From JBGSTR01 sp963707135 (lineage in GTDB: Bacteria; Pseudomonadota; Gammaproteobacteria; Chromatiales; Chromatiaceae): DNA of 64,000 bases. Within the stretch, counting starts at the first letter, position 1. Each line of letters begins with the position of its first letter. The position numbers and the translations under genes were made by a program. The stretch lies in NCBI GenBank assembly GCA_963707135.1, contig CAVPOY010000013.1:62001-126000 (forward strand), in the 5' to 3' direction. The notes below the pieces were generated by a model, which was given only the letters and a program-made list of their open reading frames with translations, was not told the DNA's origin and ran no database searches. This document shows positions 26,602 to 34,920 of this stretch, piece after piece.

Positions 26602-27468
26602 CTACGCGGCCACGGCGCCCTGCTGCTGCTGGCGCGCAACCAGCCGTTCCATCATTCGCAGGTCCCGATGCTCGAGCTTCATTGCCGCATCGACCCAGAC
26701 CACCAGCACGTCCATGAGCTCCTTGTAGGTGATTGGGTCGCGCATATCGCGTACCTGTCGCAGGGCGCGGAAGCCGTTTCGCGCCCGGTTCTCGCGCTTG
26801 ATGTAGTCGTAGACCGCTCGTTCACCCTCACCCTCGTCCACCAAGATGTCCACCAGACCCATCTCGAACAGTTCCTCGGCCGTGTAGACCTTGCCGCTGA
26901 GTATCATGCGCTCGGCACGCTTCGGGTCCAGCTTGCGCGAGAGCAGACTGTAAGCGCCCATGCCGGGGAACAGATTGAACAGTACTTCCGGGAAACCCAT
27001 GCGCGCGCCACGCTCTGCGATGATCACGTCGCTGGAGAGTGCGGTCTCGAAGCCGCCGCCCAGCGCCTCACCCTGAACCAGTGAGATGGTCGTCACATCA
27101 CGGTCAAAGTGCGCGATGTTAGCGTACAGGGCGTCGATGCAGGCCGTGCCATAGGCGAGTAGCCCGTCCCGGTCGCCCTGCATGGCGAGGTTCCGGAACA
27201 GGTCGAGATCGCCACCGAGATTGAATACGCCAGGGGCCTTAGAGGCGATAACGTGGTATTTGATTCCAACCAACTCTGCGTTATTGTGCAGGTAGTCGCA
27301 CCATCGCTTCAGCTCGTCGAGCAGTTGTGGCGTGAAGCAGGCCCTTGGTGTAGGGTCCATATAACACCAGGCGCACGCATTGTTTCTGTCGACATGAGTG
27401 GAGAGCTGCGAGAACTCGCGGAAAGAGAAATCGATGCTGGTGACGGTGGCGACGGCTGCAGACTTCAT
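26602..27468 (-). CDS. rpfF: DSF synthase RpfF (crotonase family)
   Basis: A 288-residue crotonase-fold enzyme that makes cis-2-unsaturated fatty-acid (diffusible signal factor) messengers from acyl-ACP, combining thioesterase and dehydratase activity. The two catalytic glutamates of Xanthomonas RpfF, Glu141 and Glu161, fall at exactly those positions here (GGGFETALSSDV and GFPEVLFNLFPGMG), and the length matches. The oxyanion-hole segment GVFNLGGDLDLF near residue 80 is also conserved. The ATG at 27468 is chosen by family length; the frame is open to 27660 but that part lies within the promoter. It converges on rpfG-rpfC, making a complete signal, sensor and output set. A well-formed promoter precedes it. 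Confidence 0.93.
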   Translation of the reverse strand: MKSAAVATVTSIDFSFREFSQLSTHVDRNNACAWCYMDPTPRACFTPQLLDELKRWCDYLHNNAELVGIKYHVIASKAPGVFNLGGDLDLFRNLAMQGDRDGLLAYGTACIDALYANIAHFDRDVTTISLVQGEALGGGFETALSSDVIIAERGARMGFPEVLFNLFPGMGAYSLLSRKLDPKRAERMILSGKVYTAEELFEMGLVDILVDEGEGERAVYDYIKRENRARNGFRALRQVRDMRDPITYKELMDVLVVWVDAAMKLEHRDLRMMERLVARQQQQGAVAA

Positions 27469-27504
27469 TTTAAGACCCCGATTGTGCGATGGATTTCCCC
27501 GAAT

Positions 27505-27550
27505 TGTATACCTTCCGGGGCAGTTATTGACAATTCTTGTTACTAACAAG
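27505..27550 (-). promoter_or_regulatory. rpfF promoter with adjoining perfect palindrome
   Basis: Read on the minus strand, TTGTCA (27533-27528) and TATACA (27510-27505) are separated by 17 bases, a good sigma-70-type promoter about 37 bases before the rpfF start codon. Directly upstream of the -35 box lies a perfect 15-base palindrome, CTTGTTA-G-TAACAAG (27550-27536), placed as an activator or repressor site would be. Confidence 0.65.
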
Positions 27551-28264
27551 ACTACGCACATTTCTGCAACACGCGTAGCCTTTTTTTTCGCTTCTTTTAA
27601 TGGCGTCACAATAGCCGCCGGACTGGCGGCTTGGCCGTGTAGAAGCCCTCGATAACACACTAAAAAAGCTTGGTTATTCGGCCCCTAAGCTGGCCTGTCG
27701 GCGCCGCTCGTATTTGTGATTTTCGTCACACAATTCGGCCTGTTTCTCTGTTAACGAAGTTGCGCCCGGTCCAAGTCGTGGACGGTGCCCGCGCTCATTG
27801 AAGCGTGGGTACCGGCGTCGGCATGAGACACAGGCTCGTGACCAAGCCAACAAGCAAGGCAACCAAGGAATTACGATCTGTGTACGTGCCGCTCTCTGAA
27901 TGAGAGCGGCACTGCGCCTCAAAGCACCGAAACCGGTATGTAGAACCGATCGCTCGAATTGACTGCCTGAGCTGGGCTGACTTCGCTAGTATCCAGGTTA
28001 GGCCGGTGAAAATAGTGGTTTTGGTTACTCGTTGGGCGCTATCTCCCGGGAAGGGTTGTGCGGCTGTGAAATGGGTTGCTAATGCAACGATATACCGTAT
28101 CATGTGCTCAACACGTCGACGTATTGTTGTCTTCTCTCCGAGGTATGAACCGCAGCTCCGAATTTGCCGGGGGCGAGGTGGCGTGTCCGCGTTGCCTTCA
28201 GGCTCCGCAGTAATTAGATGACCGGCGTTGCCGATCCGTTTTCAGGTGACCGAGTGCTACGCGC
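27551..28264. other. Long intergenic region between rpfF and the zinc operon
   Basis: 714 bases upstream of both the rpfF and znuC-like genes, noticeably richer in A and T than the genes. I find no gene here. The znuC-proximal part contains a weak dyad, GATA-TACCG-TATC near 28090-28102, which could be a Zur operator but does not match a consensus well. Confidence 0.5.
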
Positions 28265-28993
28265 GTGAACATGTCCGTTGTCTCTATCGAGGGCCTGAGC
28301 TTCTCGTACGGGGAGCAGGCCGTGCTGCAGGGCATCGATTTCGAGCTCGCGGCGGGCGATTTCGTTGGCCTTGTGGGCCCGAACGCCGGCGGCAAGAGCA
28401 CGCTGCTGAAGCTGATACTGGGTCTGCTGGACCCACAGACTGGCAGGGTCCGGGTCTTAGGCCGTCCGCCGCGGGAGTCGCGGCGGCGCGTCGGCTATGT
28501 CGCTCAGCACCCGACCTTTCCGCGGGACTTCCCGATCTCGGTGGAACAGGTCGTGCTGATGGGTCGACTCGGCGTCGGGGCCATGGCAGGCTGGTATCGC
28601 AAATCGGACCACGCCGCGTCCCGCCGCGCCCTTGAGGAGGTCGAAGCGGGGGACCTGGCACGGCGGCCGATCGGCACCCTGTCGGGCGGGCAGCTGCAGC
28701 GGGTCCTGCTGGCGCGCGCGCTCGTCGGCGACCCGGAACTGCTGATCCTCGACGAGCCCACGGCCAACATCGATCAGCGGATGGAAGGAGATATCTTCGA
28801 TCTGCTTGCCAGCCTCAGGGAGCGGCTGACCATCCTCGTGGTGTCGCATGACATCGCGTTTATCTCGAGCTATGTCAAGCGGGTCGCCTGTCTGAACAGG
28901 ACCCTGATCTGCCATAGGACCGATGCCGTAGACAGCGATGTGATCAAAGACCTCTACGGAGAGGCCGTGCGCTCGGTCGCGCACCGGCATTGA
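28265..28993 (+). CDS. znuC: Zinc/manganese ABC transporter ATPase (ZnuC-like)
   Basis: A 242-residue ATP-binding subunit of a metal-ion ABC importer. All motifs are intact: Walker A GPNAGGKST near residue 40, signature LSGGQLQRVLLARAL near 139, Walker B LLILDEPTANID near 160 and the H-loop VVSHD near 195. The sequence is closest in style to ZnuC and related Mn/Zn transporters. Zur is encoded two genes downstream, which points to zinc. The GTG at 28265 and the ATG at 28271 are both possible starts. No solute-binding protein (ZnuA) gene is present in this stretch; either it is elsewhere or another protein serves. The permease follows after 52 bases. Confidence 0.87.
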   Translation: MNMSVVSIEGLSFSYGEQAVLQGIDFELAAGDFVGLVGPNAGGKSTLLKLILGLLDPQTGRVRVLGRPPRESRRRVGYVAQHPTFPRDFPISVEQVVLMGRLGVGAMAGWYRKSDHAASRRALEEVEAGDLARRPIGTLSGGQLQRVLLARALVGDPELLILDEPTANIDQRMEGDIFDLLASLRERLTILVVSHDIAFISSYVKRVACLNRTLICHRTDAVDSDVIKDLYGEAVRSVAHRH

Positions 28994-29045
28994 GCGTGGC
29001 GCTCCCCGGCCGGCGTATGCTGCCTGAGCTCGACGGCTCGCGCCC

Positions 29046-29915
29046 GTGAACGAGTTTTTTGTTGCCTTGGCCGATCAGCGGTTTCTGCAGGTAGCGCTCG
29101 TGGCTGGTCTGCTCGCCAGCGTCGGTTGCGGCGTGATGGGCACCTTCGTTGTCGTGAAGCGGATCGCCTTCCTCGCCGGGGGTATCGCACACTCCGTGCT
29201 CGGGGGCATGGGTGCAGCCGTCTATTTCGGGTTCGACCCCGTTCTCGGCGCGCTCGCCGCCGCCGTGGTCTCGGCGTTGCTGATCGGCACCGTAAGGCTC
29301 GCTTGGAAGACGCAGGAGGATACCCTGATCGGTGCCCTGTGGGCGATTGGCATGGCCGTCGGCATCCTTTTCATCGCCAAGACGCCCGGCTACTCGGCCG
29401 ACCTGATGAGCTTCCTGTTTGGCAACATCCTGCTGGTGCCGGCGCGCGAGATTTGGTTCATGGCTGGCCTGGACCTGATCCTGGTGCTGACAGTGGCCCT
29501 TTTTTACCGCCAGTTTCTCGCGGTGACGTTCGACGAGGAGTTCGCGCGTCTGCGCGGGGTTCCGGTCGCCTTTTTCTACCTGCTGCTGCTGTGTCTGGTG
29601 GCGGTGACCGTGGTGCTGCTGATCCAGGTCGTGGGCCTGATTCTGGTGATCGCCCTGCTGACGCTGCCGGCCGCGATTGCGGGCCACTATGTGCATTCGC
29701 TTGGGGCCATGATGGTGATCGCGACCCTGCTCGGGGGGCTGTTCACGTCGGCCGGGCTGGCGCTGTCTTACGGGCCCGATCTGCCCGCAGGTCCGACCAT
29801 GGTTCTGCTCGCCGGGGGGGTCTACGTGCTGTCGTCGATCCTAGCCCGCGTCCTGACGGGACGCCGGGCAATGCGGCGGGCGATGTCGCGCCCGTCCCCA
29901 ATGGCAGCGCCATGA
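29046..29915 (+). CDS. znuB: Zinc ABC transporter permease (ZnuB-like)
   Basis: A 289-residue inner-membrane permease of the ABC-3 family with about eight hydrophobic helices. Typical blocks are GTFVVVKRIAFLAGGIAHSVL near residue 32, with the conserved His of the transport path, and VVGLILVIALLTLPAAIA near residue 197. It pairs with the ATPase gene upstream to import zinc. The start is a GTG at 29046; the first helix begins soon afterwards. Its stop codon overlaps the ATG of the zur gene (ATGA), so the transporter and its regulator are cotranslated. The C-terminal tail is basic and unstructured. Confidence 0.88.
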   Translation: MNEFFVALADQRFLQVALVAGLLASVGCGVMGTFVVVKRIAFLAGGIAHSVLGGMGAAVYFGFDPVLGALAAAVVSALLIGTVRLAWKTQEDTLIGALWAIGMAVGILFIAKTPGYSADLMSFLFGNILLVPAREIWFMAGLDLILVLTVALFYRQFLAVTFDEEFARLRGVPVAFFYLLLLCLVAVTVVLLIQVVGLILVIALLTLPAAIAGHYVHSLGAMMVIATLLGGLFTSAGLALSYGPDLPAGPTMVLLAGGVYVLSSILARVLTGRRAMRRAMSRPSPMAAP

Positions 29916-30370
29916 GTCCTGCGGCTGCCCGGGACGCCCTGGAGCGTGCCGTCGTCCTGTGCCGTAAGCGCGGCGTCCGGCTCACGGATCGCCGTCGCCG
30001 GGTGCTGGAGATCCTCTGCTCGGTGGGCCGGCCGGTCGGCGCCTACGAGATCCTGGAGGCGATGCGTGACGGCCCTCGTGCCACGGCGCCGCCGACTGTC
30101 TACAGGGCGCTCGAGTTTCTGCTCGCCCAGGGGCTGGTGCACAAGCTCGAGAGCCTGCATGCCTTTGTCGGCTGCGTGCACCCGGAACGACCCCACGCGA
30201 GCCAGTTCCTGATCTGCGCCGAGTGCGGCGGTGTGGCCGAGATCGACGACGAGCGCGTCGCGGACAGCCTGCAAGGCGCCGTGCAGCAGGCCGGGTTCCG
30301 GCCCCGTCGCCGGGTGATCGAGCTGATCGGCACCTGTGCGGACTGCGAGGCCACGTCGACCGGGCGTTGA
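29912..30370 (+). CDS. zur: Zinc uptake regulator Zur (Fur family)
   Basis: A 152-residue Fur-family repressor. Residues 10-85 are the winged helix (RLTDRRRRVLEILCSVGRPVGAYEILEAM ... PPTVYRALEFLLAQGLVHKLESLHAFVGC). The dimerisation half contains the structural zinc Cys pairs FLICAECGG and LIGTCADCEA, and His residues of the sensing site (GCVHPERPHAS). The arrangement and the missing HHH signature of Fur favour Zur. It is expected to repress its own operon when zinc is sufficient. The ATG at 29912 overlaps the permease stop; upstream in-frame codons are inside that gene. Confidence 0.9.
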   Translation: MSPAAARDALERAVVLCRKRGVRLTDRRRRVLEILCSVGRPVGAYEILEAMRDGPRATAPPTVYRALEFLLAQGLVHKLESLHAFVGCVHPERPHASQFLICAECGGVAEIDDERVADSLQGAVQQAGFRPRRRVIELIGTCADCEATSTGR

Positions 30371-30416
30371 TCTCTCGCGCATAATCGCCCCCGAACACCC
30401 CGAGGAAACGGACCAC

Positions 30417-30971
30417 GTGCGAGCGAGAATCCCCGACATCTCATTGTTGACCCTGTTGCTGGCCGTCTCCGGAGTCGCGCTGGCGACGGGCGATGACCGA
30501 GTGAATCAGGTGGGCCACGTCCACGGGATCGCCCAGGTTGGCATCACCGCCGATGGCTCGGATGTCGCCGTGCGCCTTACGGCCCCGGCCGCGACCCTGA
30601 TCGGCTTCGAGCGCGCCCCGCGCACCGCCGACGAGCGGCAGACCTTGCGTCTCGCCGCCGAGAACCTGAAGACCGGCGACGCCCTGTTTCGCTTCAACAC
30701 CGAGGCGGGCTGCTGGTTGGCTCATGTCGATGTGGATGCCGACCCGGGCAGCACGAAAATGGGGGGAGCCGCGGCCGGGCATTCGGAAATGGGCGCCAGC
30801 TACCGCTTCAGCTGCGACCGGCCGTCCGCGCTGGCCTCGGCCGCGGTAGGTCTGTTCGTGGGTTTTCCGGCCCTGGAGCGGGTCCTGGTCCGATACTCGA
30901 CACCGGCCGGGCGCGGTGGAGCGGAGCTGACGCCCAGGAACCCGGTCGTGCTATTGGTTCCCCTGCAGTAG
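30417..30971 (+). CDS. DUF2796 (ZrgA-type) periplasmic zinc-related protein
   Basis: A 184-residue secreted protein of the DUF2796 family. A signal peptide covers the first 23 residues (ISLLTLLLAVSGVALA). The mature start VNQVGHVHGIAQVGITADG contains the HVHG motif typical of the family, and GWCLAH-like and FSC segments follow (CWLAHVDVD, YRFSCDR). ZrgA of Vibrio is a zinc-regulated periplasmic protein aiding zinc uptake. Its position directly after zur fits that role, perhaps delivering zinc to the ABC importer that here lacks ZnuA. The start is taken as the GTG at 30417, preceded by GAGG, because the signal peptide begins there. The His content is modest compared with some homologues. Confidence 0.75.
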   Translation: MRARIPDISLLTLLLAVSGVALATGDDRVNQVGHVHGIAQVGITADGSDVAVRLTAPAATLIGFERAPRTADERQTLRLAAENLKTGDALFRFNTEAGCWLAHVDVDADPGSTKMGGAAAGHSEMGASYRFSCDRPSALASAAVGLFVGFPALERVLVRYSTPAGRGGAELTPRNPVVLLVPLQ

Positions 30972-31022
30972 TACGGGGATCGGACAAGAGCCCGAGTCCT
31001 CGTCGAACGGTCGGGGCCCGTC

Positions 31023-33587
31023 ATGTTTCACGCGCACGACAAGCGGAAGATGTTGCCCCGGGCCCTGCTCTGCCTGGCCATCCTTGGCTCCCCGGTTCGC
31101 GGCGCGGGCACCCTGGCCGACAGAGCCTACCCGGTGCTACCGGGACAGGTGTCTGCGCCCCCACCGGAAATCCAGGCGCTGAACATCGGCAGTATCCCAT
31201 TGGTGCCCCCGGTGTCCTTTGACGATCTGCTCGATCCCAACGCGGCGGAAACCCGCCTCCGGCGCTTATTCGGCAACGCCGATTCCCGGCCAGGGGCTCG
31301 GGCGGGAGATCCGCCAGGACCCTGGATCGACGGGCCGTTTGGCTGGGACGCCCTGGTTCGTACCCTGATGCCACACGCCTACCACGCGGGATTCCTGGCC
31401 GCCAGGCTCTATACCCCGGAGCCGCGGATGTCGCGCTTCGATACAGGTATCCCCTGTCCGGACCCTGGTCCGGCCGCCCGGGAAGACCGATTCGAGACGC
31501 TGGACGCGGACGGGGACGTGGGCTACTACGCCTCGCTGGCGCTGGCCCCCGACGGGTCGCCGGTGGTCAGCTACTCGGACCGCACCCACGGCCGGCTCAA
31601 GCTGGTGACATGCGCCGATCCGGGCTGCCGGGTGAGGCAGGTGCGGGTGCTCGACGGCGGGCCGGACGTGGGCGGCTTCAGCGCGCTGGCGCTGACGCCC
31701 GAGGGTTTGCCTCGGGTGAGCTATTTTGACCGCGGAAACGGCGACCTCAGGCTCGCCCTCTGCGCGGATCCGGGCTGCGAGCAGGTGCGTATCGAGAGCC
31801 TCGACCAGGCGGGACGCGTGGGCCTGTTCAGCGCCATTGCGATTGGCCCGGACGGCGCCCCGCTGATCAGCTACCGGGACGAGACCCAGGGGGCGCTGAA
31901 GCTCGCGCGTTGCCGCGATCCCGAATGCCGCCGCTGGGACCTGATCACGCTCGACAGGGGCGGCAACGTCGGCGAGTGGACCGCCATCGCCGTCGGTCGG
32001 GACGGGTTTCCGGTGATCAGCTATTTCGACCTCGACTCCCGCGACCTCAAGCTCGCCAGGTGCGGCGACCGGGCGTGCCGTCTCGTTTCTCTTGTCCGGG
32101 TCGACAGCGAGGGTATCGTCGGGGGACGCAGCGCCGTCGCCGTCACCGAAGACGGCCTGCCGGTGATCGCCTACCAGGACATCACGCGCGGCGATCTGAA
32201 GCTTGCCCGCTGTGACGACCCGGCCTGCAACGGCCGCCGGATCACCACCCTCGACCGCGACGGCATCGTCGGCGACTACAGCGCCGTCGCACTCTCGGCG
32301 GACGGTTCGCCGGTCGTAAGCTACTACGATTTCACCAATGGCGACCTGCGCCTGGCGCGTTGCCGGGACCCGGCCTGCCGCGACGCCGAGATCAGTACCG
32401 TCGACGCCGAGGGCACCGTCGGCCTGTTCTCATCGGTCCGGCTCGACCCCTCCGGCCGGCCGGTCATGGCTTACCTGGACGACAGCCGGGGCGACCTCAG
32501 GCTCGCCCGCTGCAGCGATCCCGGCTGCAGCCCGGCGGCGAGCCTGTCACCCTTTCCTTCCGGGGTCCCCGGGACCTATTCGTCGATCGCGATCGGCCAC
32601 GATGGCCTGCCGCTGGTCGCCTTCCACGACTCCGATCGCCACAACCTGAAGCTCATGCGCTGCGAGGATGCCTGCTGCAGCCAGGGAACCGTCGCCGTCG
32701 TCGACGCGGAAGGAAATGTCGGCAAGCACAACAGCCTGGCGATCGGCGCCGACGGCTATCCGATCATCAGCTATTACGACGGGATCAGGGGCGACCTCAA
32801 GCTCGCCCGCTGCAGGGACGCCGGCTGCGGCTGCGCCGAAGTGACGCCGGTCGACACCCGGGGCAATGTCGGCTGGTACAGCGCCCTGGCGGTCGATCTG
32901 GATGGTCTGCCTGTCATCGGCTATTACGACACGACCCGTGGCGATCTGAAGCTGGCCCGTTGCTCGGACCCGGCCTGCACCTCGGCCGAGATCGAGCGCG
33001 TCGACCAGCAGGGCAACGTTGGCCTCTACGCGGACCTCGCGATCGGCGTCGACGGGCTGGCGGTCATCAGCTATCACGACCAGGACCGGGGGGCGCTCAA
33101 GGTCGCCCATTGTCTGGACGAGCTTTGCAGGGATGCCGAGATCTCGACCCTGGACCGTAGCGGCTACACGGGCTGGCACACCGGTATTGCGATCGGAAGT
33201 GACGGAGCCCCCGTCATCAGCTACCACGACCGTTCCCGGGCCAATCTTCGGGTGGCCAAGTGTACCGGCCCGTCCTGTCGGGTGGCGCGGCTCGTGACCC
33301 TCGACCGCCCCGGGCATGTGGGCACCTTCACCTCCATCGTAGTAGACCCTGAGGGCCGGCCGCTGGTGAGCTACCACGACCGCACGAACGGACGCCTGAA
33401 GATCGCCCGCTGCCGGGACTCGGCCTGCAACGGCTTCTCGATCGCAACCCAGGACGGCGAGGGCCACGAGGGCTGGTACAGCTCGATCGCCATCGCGGAA
33501 GACGGCCTCCCGCTGATCAGCCATTACGACGCTGCGCGGGGCAGGCTGAAGGTCGCGCGCTGCTGGCTCCCGGGTTGCGTGCCCTGA
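31023..33587 (+). CDS. Secreted protein with fourteen 50-residue Cys-paired repeats
   Basis: An 854-residue exported protein. A signal peptide lies near the N-terminus (MLPRALLCLAILGSPVRGAG, from the ATG at 31050). Residues 30-150 are unique, and residues 152-852 are fourteen tandem repeats of about 50 residues. Each follows the pattern LD..G.VG..S.IAIG.DG.PVISY.D...GDLKLARC.DP.C. Two Cys spaced CxxxxC end nearly every unit. The ISY.D and DGLPVI strands suggest a beta-propeller, and fourteen units could make two seven-bladed propellers, with the Cys pair as a disulfide clip or metal site. The CxxxxC pattern is not a haem motif. The function is unknown; cell-surface binding is possible. It stands alone 51 bases after the zinc operon. 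Confidence 0.75.
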   Translation: MFHAHDKRKMLPRALLCLAILGSPVRGAGTLADRAYPVLPGQVSAPPPEIQALNIGSIPLVPPVSFDDLLDPNAAETRLRRLFGNADSRPGARAGDPPGPWIDGPFGWDALVRTLMPHAYHAGFLAARLYTPEPRMSRFDTGIPCPDPGPAAREDRFETLDADGDVGYYASLALAPDGSPVVSYSDRTHGRLKLVTCADPGCRVRQVRVLDGGPDVGGFSALALTPEGLPRVSYFDRGNGDLRLALCADPGCEQVRIESLDQAGRVGLFSAIAIGPDGAPLISYRDETQGALKLARCRDPECRRWDLITLDRGGNVGEWTAIAVGRDGFPVISYFDLDSRDLKLARCGDRACRLVSLVRVDSEGIVGGRSAVAVTEDGLPVIAYQDITRGDLKLARCDDPACNGRRITTLDRDGIVGDYSAVALSADGSPVVSYYDFTNGDLRLARCRDPACRDAEISTVDAEGTVGLFSSVRLDPSGRPVMAYLDDSRGDLRLARCSDPGCSPAASLSPFPSGVPGTYSSIAIGHDGLPLVAFHDSDRHNLKLMRCEDACCSQGTVAVVDAEGNVGKHNSLAIGADGYPIISYYDGIRGDLKLARCRDAGCGCAEVTPVDTRGNVGWYSALAVDLDGLPVIGYYDTTRGDLKLARCSDPACTSAEIERVDQQGNVGLYADLAIGVDGLAVISYHDQDRGALKVAHCLDELCRDAEISTLDRSGYTGWHTGIAIGSDGAPVISYHDRSRANLRVAKCTGPSCRVARLVTLDRPGHVGTFTSIVVDPEGRPLVSYHDRTNGRLKIARCRDSACNGFSIATQDGEGHEGWYSSIAIAEDGLPLISHYDAARGRLKVARCWLPGCVP

Positions 33588-33742
33588 GCCCGGCCCGCCG
33601 CATCCGGCGCCTCCCGATCCCTGGCTCGATTCGTCTCGGCGCTCGAACGGGGGTTTTGCCGGCGCCGCCCCCACATCGGCTGGAACGCGCCGATCCCGCG
33701 GCGCTCGGCCACGACCCGGAGACCGCCGTGCCTTCACGCCCC

Positions 33743-34222
33743 ATGACCCGCATCGCCGTCAGCAAGGAGTACCTGAACTTCAGTGCCGGGCACTTCACGA
33801 TCTTCTCGGCCGAAGACCGGGAGAACCTGCATGGCCACAACTTCCAGGTCCAGTGCTCGGTGACCGCCCAGGTCGGCGAGAACGGCCTGACCTTCGACTA
33901 TGTGATCCTCAAGCGGGTGCTGAGAGCGCTCTGCGACGAGCTCGACGAGCGCTTTCTCATTCCCGAGCGCTCGCCCCATCTTCGCATCGAGCGGCACGAG
34001 GACAGCATCGTCGTGCTGTTCGCCGCGGAGCGCATCGTCTTTCTCGCCCGCGACCTGTTGCTGCTGCCGATCCGCAACGTCACCATTGAGGAGCTTGCGG
34101 CCCTGCTGCTCGACCGGCTGCGCGACCGGCCAGAGCTGGCCGGCCAGCCGATCCACGCCATCGAGCTCGGGGTCTCCTCCGGCCTCGGGCAGTGGGCCTT
34201 CTCGCGCTGGGAGCTCGAATGA
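33743..34222 (+). CDS. 6-pyruvoyl-tetrahydropterin synthase family, PTPS-III type
   Basis: A 159-residue COG0720 (QueD/PTPS) enzyme. The zinc ligands are His17 (FSAGHF), His30 and His32 (LHGHNF). The active-site Cys of QueD and PTPS is absent; instead the segment reads RENLHGH, giving Glu27-x-x-His-Gly-His. That E-x-x-H-G-H motif defines the PTPS-III subfamily, which can replace dihydroneopterin aldolase (FolB) and yield 6-hydroxymethyl-dihydropterin. The ATG at 33743 is chosen; a GTG at 33728 is possible. The next two genes are short-chain reductases that overlap one another, then a glycosyltransferase follows. The set looks like a pathway for a reduced or glycosylated pterin rather than queuosine, but this is inference. 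Confidence 0.8.
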   Translation: MTRIAVSKEYLNFSAGHFTIFSAEDRENLHGHNFQVQCSVTAQVGENGLTFDYVILKRVLRALCDELDERFLIPERSPHLRIERHEDSIVVLFAAERIVFLARDLLLLPIRNVTIEELAALLLDRLRDRPELAGQPIHAIELGVSSGLGQWAFSRWELE

Positions 34223-34920
34223 ATCTGCTGATCGTCACCGGCGCCAGCTCCGGAATCGGGCGTGCCATCGCGGTCCGGTTCCTGGTCGAAGGCTATGCCG
34301 TCGTCAACATCTCGCGTCGCCCCTGCCGGGAGCATGGCGTCGAGAACCTGGCCTGCAACCTGGCCGAACCCGGCGCCGTGGAAGCGCTCGGGGCCGAGCT
34401 TGCGCCCTTGCTCGCCGACGCCGGGCGGATCTGCCTGGTGCACAATGCCTCGGTCATGCGCTCCGACCGCATCGATGCGCTACCGAACGCGGACCTGCGG
34501 GAGGTCCTGGAACTCAACGTCGTCGCGGCCAACGGCCTGAATCAGATCGTCGTGCCGGGGATGGCCGCGGGTTCGAGCGTCCTCTACATCGGCTCCACGC
34601 TGGCGGAGAAGGCGGTGCCCGGTGTCGCCAGCTATGTGATCGCCAAGCACGCGCTGGCGGGCATGATGCGCGCGACCTGTCAGGACCTGGCCGGCCGTGG
34701 CATCCATACCTGCATGATCTGTCCCGGTTTCACCGACACCGAGCAGCTGCGCGGGCTCATCGGCGGCAACGCCGAGCTGCTCGCGTCGATTACGGCGATG
34801 TCGGCCTTCGACCGGCTGATAGAGCCCGAGGAGATCGCCGACGCCGTGGCCTTTGCGGCCGGCGCTCCGGTGCTCAACGGCGCCTTGATCCACGCCAGTC
34901 TTGGCCAGCGCGAGCGATGA
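34219..34920 (+). CDS. Short-chain dehydrogenase/reductase
   Basis: A 233-residue NAD(P)H-dependent SDR. The Rossmann glycine motif VTGASSGIGRAIA sits at residues 6-18 and the structural HNAS near 76, followed by a catalytic Ser-Tyr-Lys set (GSTLAEKAVPGVASYVIAKHA). The C-terminus lacks long extensions. Its ATG overlaps the stop of the PTPS-III gene by four bases, and its own stop overlaps the next SDR, so the three are translationally coupled. In pterin pathways SDRs of this size act as sepiapterin, dihydromonapterin or pteridine reductases, which is the most sensible guess here. The sequence alone does not fix the substrate. Confidence 0.82.
   Translation: MNLLIVTGASSGIGRAIAVRFLVEGYAVVNISRRPCREHGVENLACNLAEPGAVEALGAELAPLLADAGRICLVHNASVMRSDRIDALPNADLREVLELNVVAANGLNQIVVPGMAAGSSVLYIGSTLAEKAVPGVASYVIAKHALAGMMRATCQDLAGRGIHTCMICPGFTDTEQLRGLIGGNAELLASITAMSAFDRLIEPEEIADAVAFAAGAPVLNGALIHASLGQRER

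Noticed and set aside
27469..27660. An N-terminal extension of rpfF
   Set aside because: It would cover the promoter and palindrome, and the catalytic Glu numbering matches only the start at 27468.
28085..28110. A Zur operator before the zinc ATPase gene
   Set aside because: Only a short dyad (GATA-N5-TATC) is present and it does not fit a Zur consensus well enough to list as a site.
31488..33580. Tandem 150-base repeats as a DNA satellite or CRISPR array
   Set aside because: The periodicity is at protein level with degenerate codons; there are no identical repeats with unique spacers.
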